A stretch of 6,357 nucleotides of DNA from Candidatus Aerophobota bacterium (GTDB lineage Bacteria > Aerophobota > Aerophobia > Aerophobales > JAGHCO01): NCBI GenBank assembly GCA_021160405.1, contig JAGHCO010000011.1, positions 1-6,357 on the forward strand, read 5' to 3'. The notes below the pieces were generated by a model that searched no databases, was not told the origin of the DNA, and saw only the letters and a list, made by a program, of their open reading frames with translations. A program made the position numbers and the translations under genes. Shown piece after piece: positions 6,286 through 6,357 of the stretch (the first letter of the stretch is position 1; each line of letters starts with the position of its first letter).

Positions 6286-6329
6286 GAACTGTTACCTTAA
6301 ATTTTAATTAACAGAAACTTAGAGGAGGG

Positions 6330-6357
6330 TTGACAAAATAATTATAATGTATATAAT
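6330..6357 (+). promoter_or_regulatory. Full-consensus rightward promoter at the window edge
   Basis: TTGACA at 6330-6335 and TATAAT at 6352-6357 are both perfect sigma-70-type hexamers, separated by 16 bases. A TG lies at 6348-6349, three bases ahead of the -10. A second TATAAT (6343-6348) is too close to this -35 (7 bases) to pair with it. Transcription would run out of the window into an unseen gene. The first ten bases, TTGACAAAAT, are identical to those of the leftward candidate promoter at 6104-6095. Confidence 0.65.

Larger units (their letters stand above)
6108..6303. repeat. MITE-like or interspersed repeat structure with inverted arms and flanking 10-bp direct repeats
   Basis: ACCTTAAATT occurs exactly at 6108-6117 and again at 6294-6303. 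Just inside the left copy is GTTACTATTTAGCCAC, then CAAGACACAAAG (6118-6145). The reverse complement of the right side reads GTAACAGTTCAGCCAC (12 of 16 matching), then, after seven extra bases, CAAGGCACAAAG. These form imperfect inverted arms. Between them a third degenerate copy, CCTCTGTATCTTCAGTGG (6181-6198), has the same orientation as the right arm. GGTCTTAAAATT (6161-6172) and GGTTTTAAAATT (6239-6250) form a further near-repeat. There is no coding potential. It resembles a small non-autonomous mobile element or an interspersed repeat cluster. The mobile interpretation is inferred. Confidence 0.5.

Overview
This 6.4 kb, AT-rich window is part of a bacterial surface-polysaccharide (O-antigen, capsule or glycan) biosynthesis locus. 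Genes are tightly packed with good Shine-Dalgarno sites, for example AAGGAG nine bases before the aminotransferase and AAGGAGG before the wzz-like remnant. The enzyme families are typical of bacteria that build glycans on undecaprenyl phosphate. The sequence alone does not fix a species or phylum. An O-antigen-ligase/polymerase-family protein is compatible with a Gram-negative envelope but does not prove one.

Left part, rightward strand (1-4652). The window opens inside a membrane-associated family 2 glycosyltransferase (1-732, 5' end missing). A 113-base gap follows, then a small PglC-like phosphoglycosyl transferase (846-1499), a PLP-dependent DegT-family sugar aminotransferase three bases later (1503-2696), and a large membrane-anchored UDP-sugar 4,6-dehydratase of the PglF/WbpM/CapD type (2769-4652). 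A plausible extended -10 promoter lies just before the dehydratase. The last three genes form a coherent module. The dehydratase makes a 4-keto-6-deoxy UDP-HexNAc, the aminotransferase aminates C4, and the phosphoglycosyl transferase loads a sugar phosphate onto the lipid carrier. The glycosyltransferase would then extend the lipid-linked glycan. This resembles the bacillosamine route, but no PglD-type acetyltransferase is in view.

Right part, leftward strand (6059-4722). A polytopic Wzy/WaaL-type polymerase or ligase (4872-6059) converges on the dehydratase. Its last 20 bases overlap the start of a gene too short for ordinary ORF calling. This gene has a very strong ribosome binding site and encodes the cytoplasmic N-terminus and start of the first membrane helix of a Wzz-like chain-length regulator. 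It stops after 39 codons and is followed, in another frame, by a membrane-helix-like remnant. I read it as a deleted wzz pseudogene (4722-4891) and as the sign of a rearrangement breakpoint between the two gene blocks.

Right edge (6060-6357). This 298-base gene-free stretch holds a probable leftward promoter for the wzy gene. It also holds a 196-base repeat structure: two imperfect inverted arms related to AGCCAC..CAAGRCACAAAG, a third degenerate copy between them, and an exact 10-bp direct repeat at both ends. At the very end of the window is a full-consensus rightward promoter (TTGACA, 16 bp, TATAAT) for a gene beyond the window. No rRNA, tRNA, CRISPR array or complete insertion sequence was seen.
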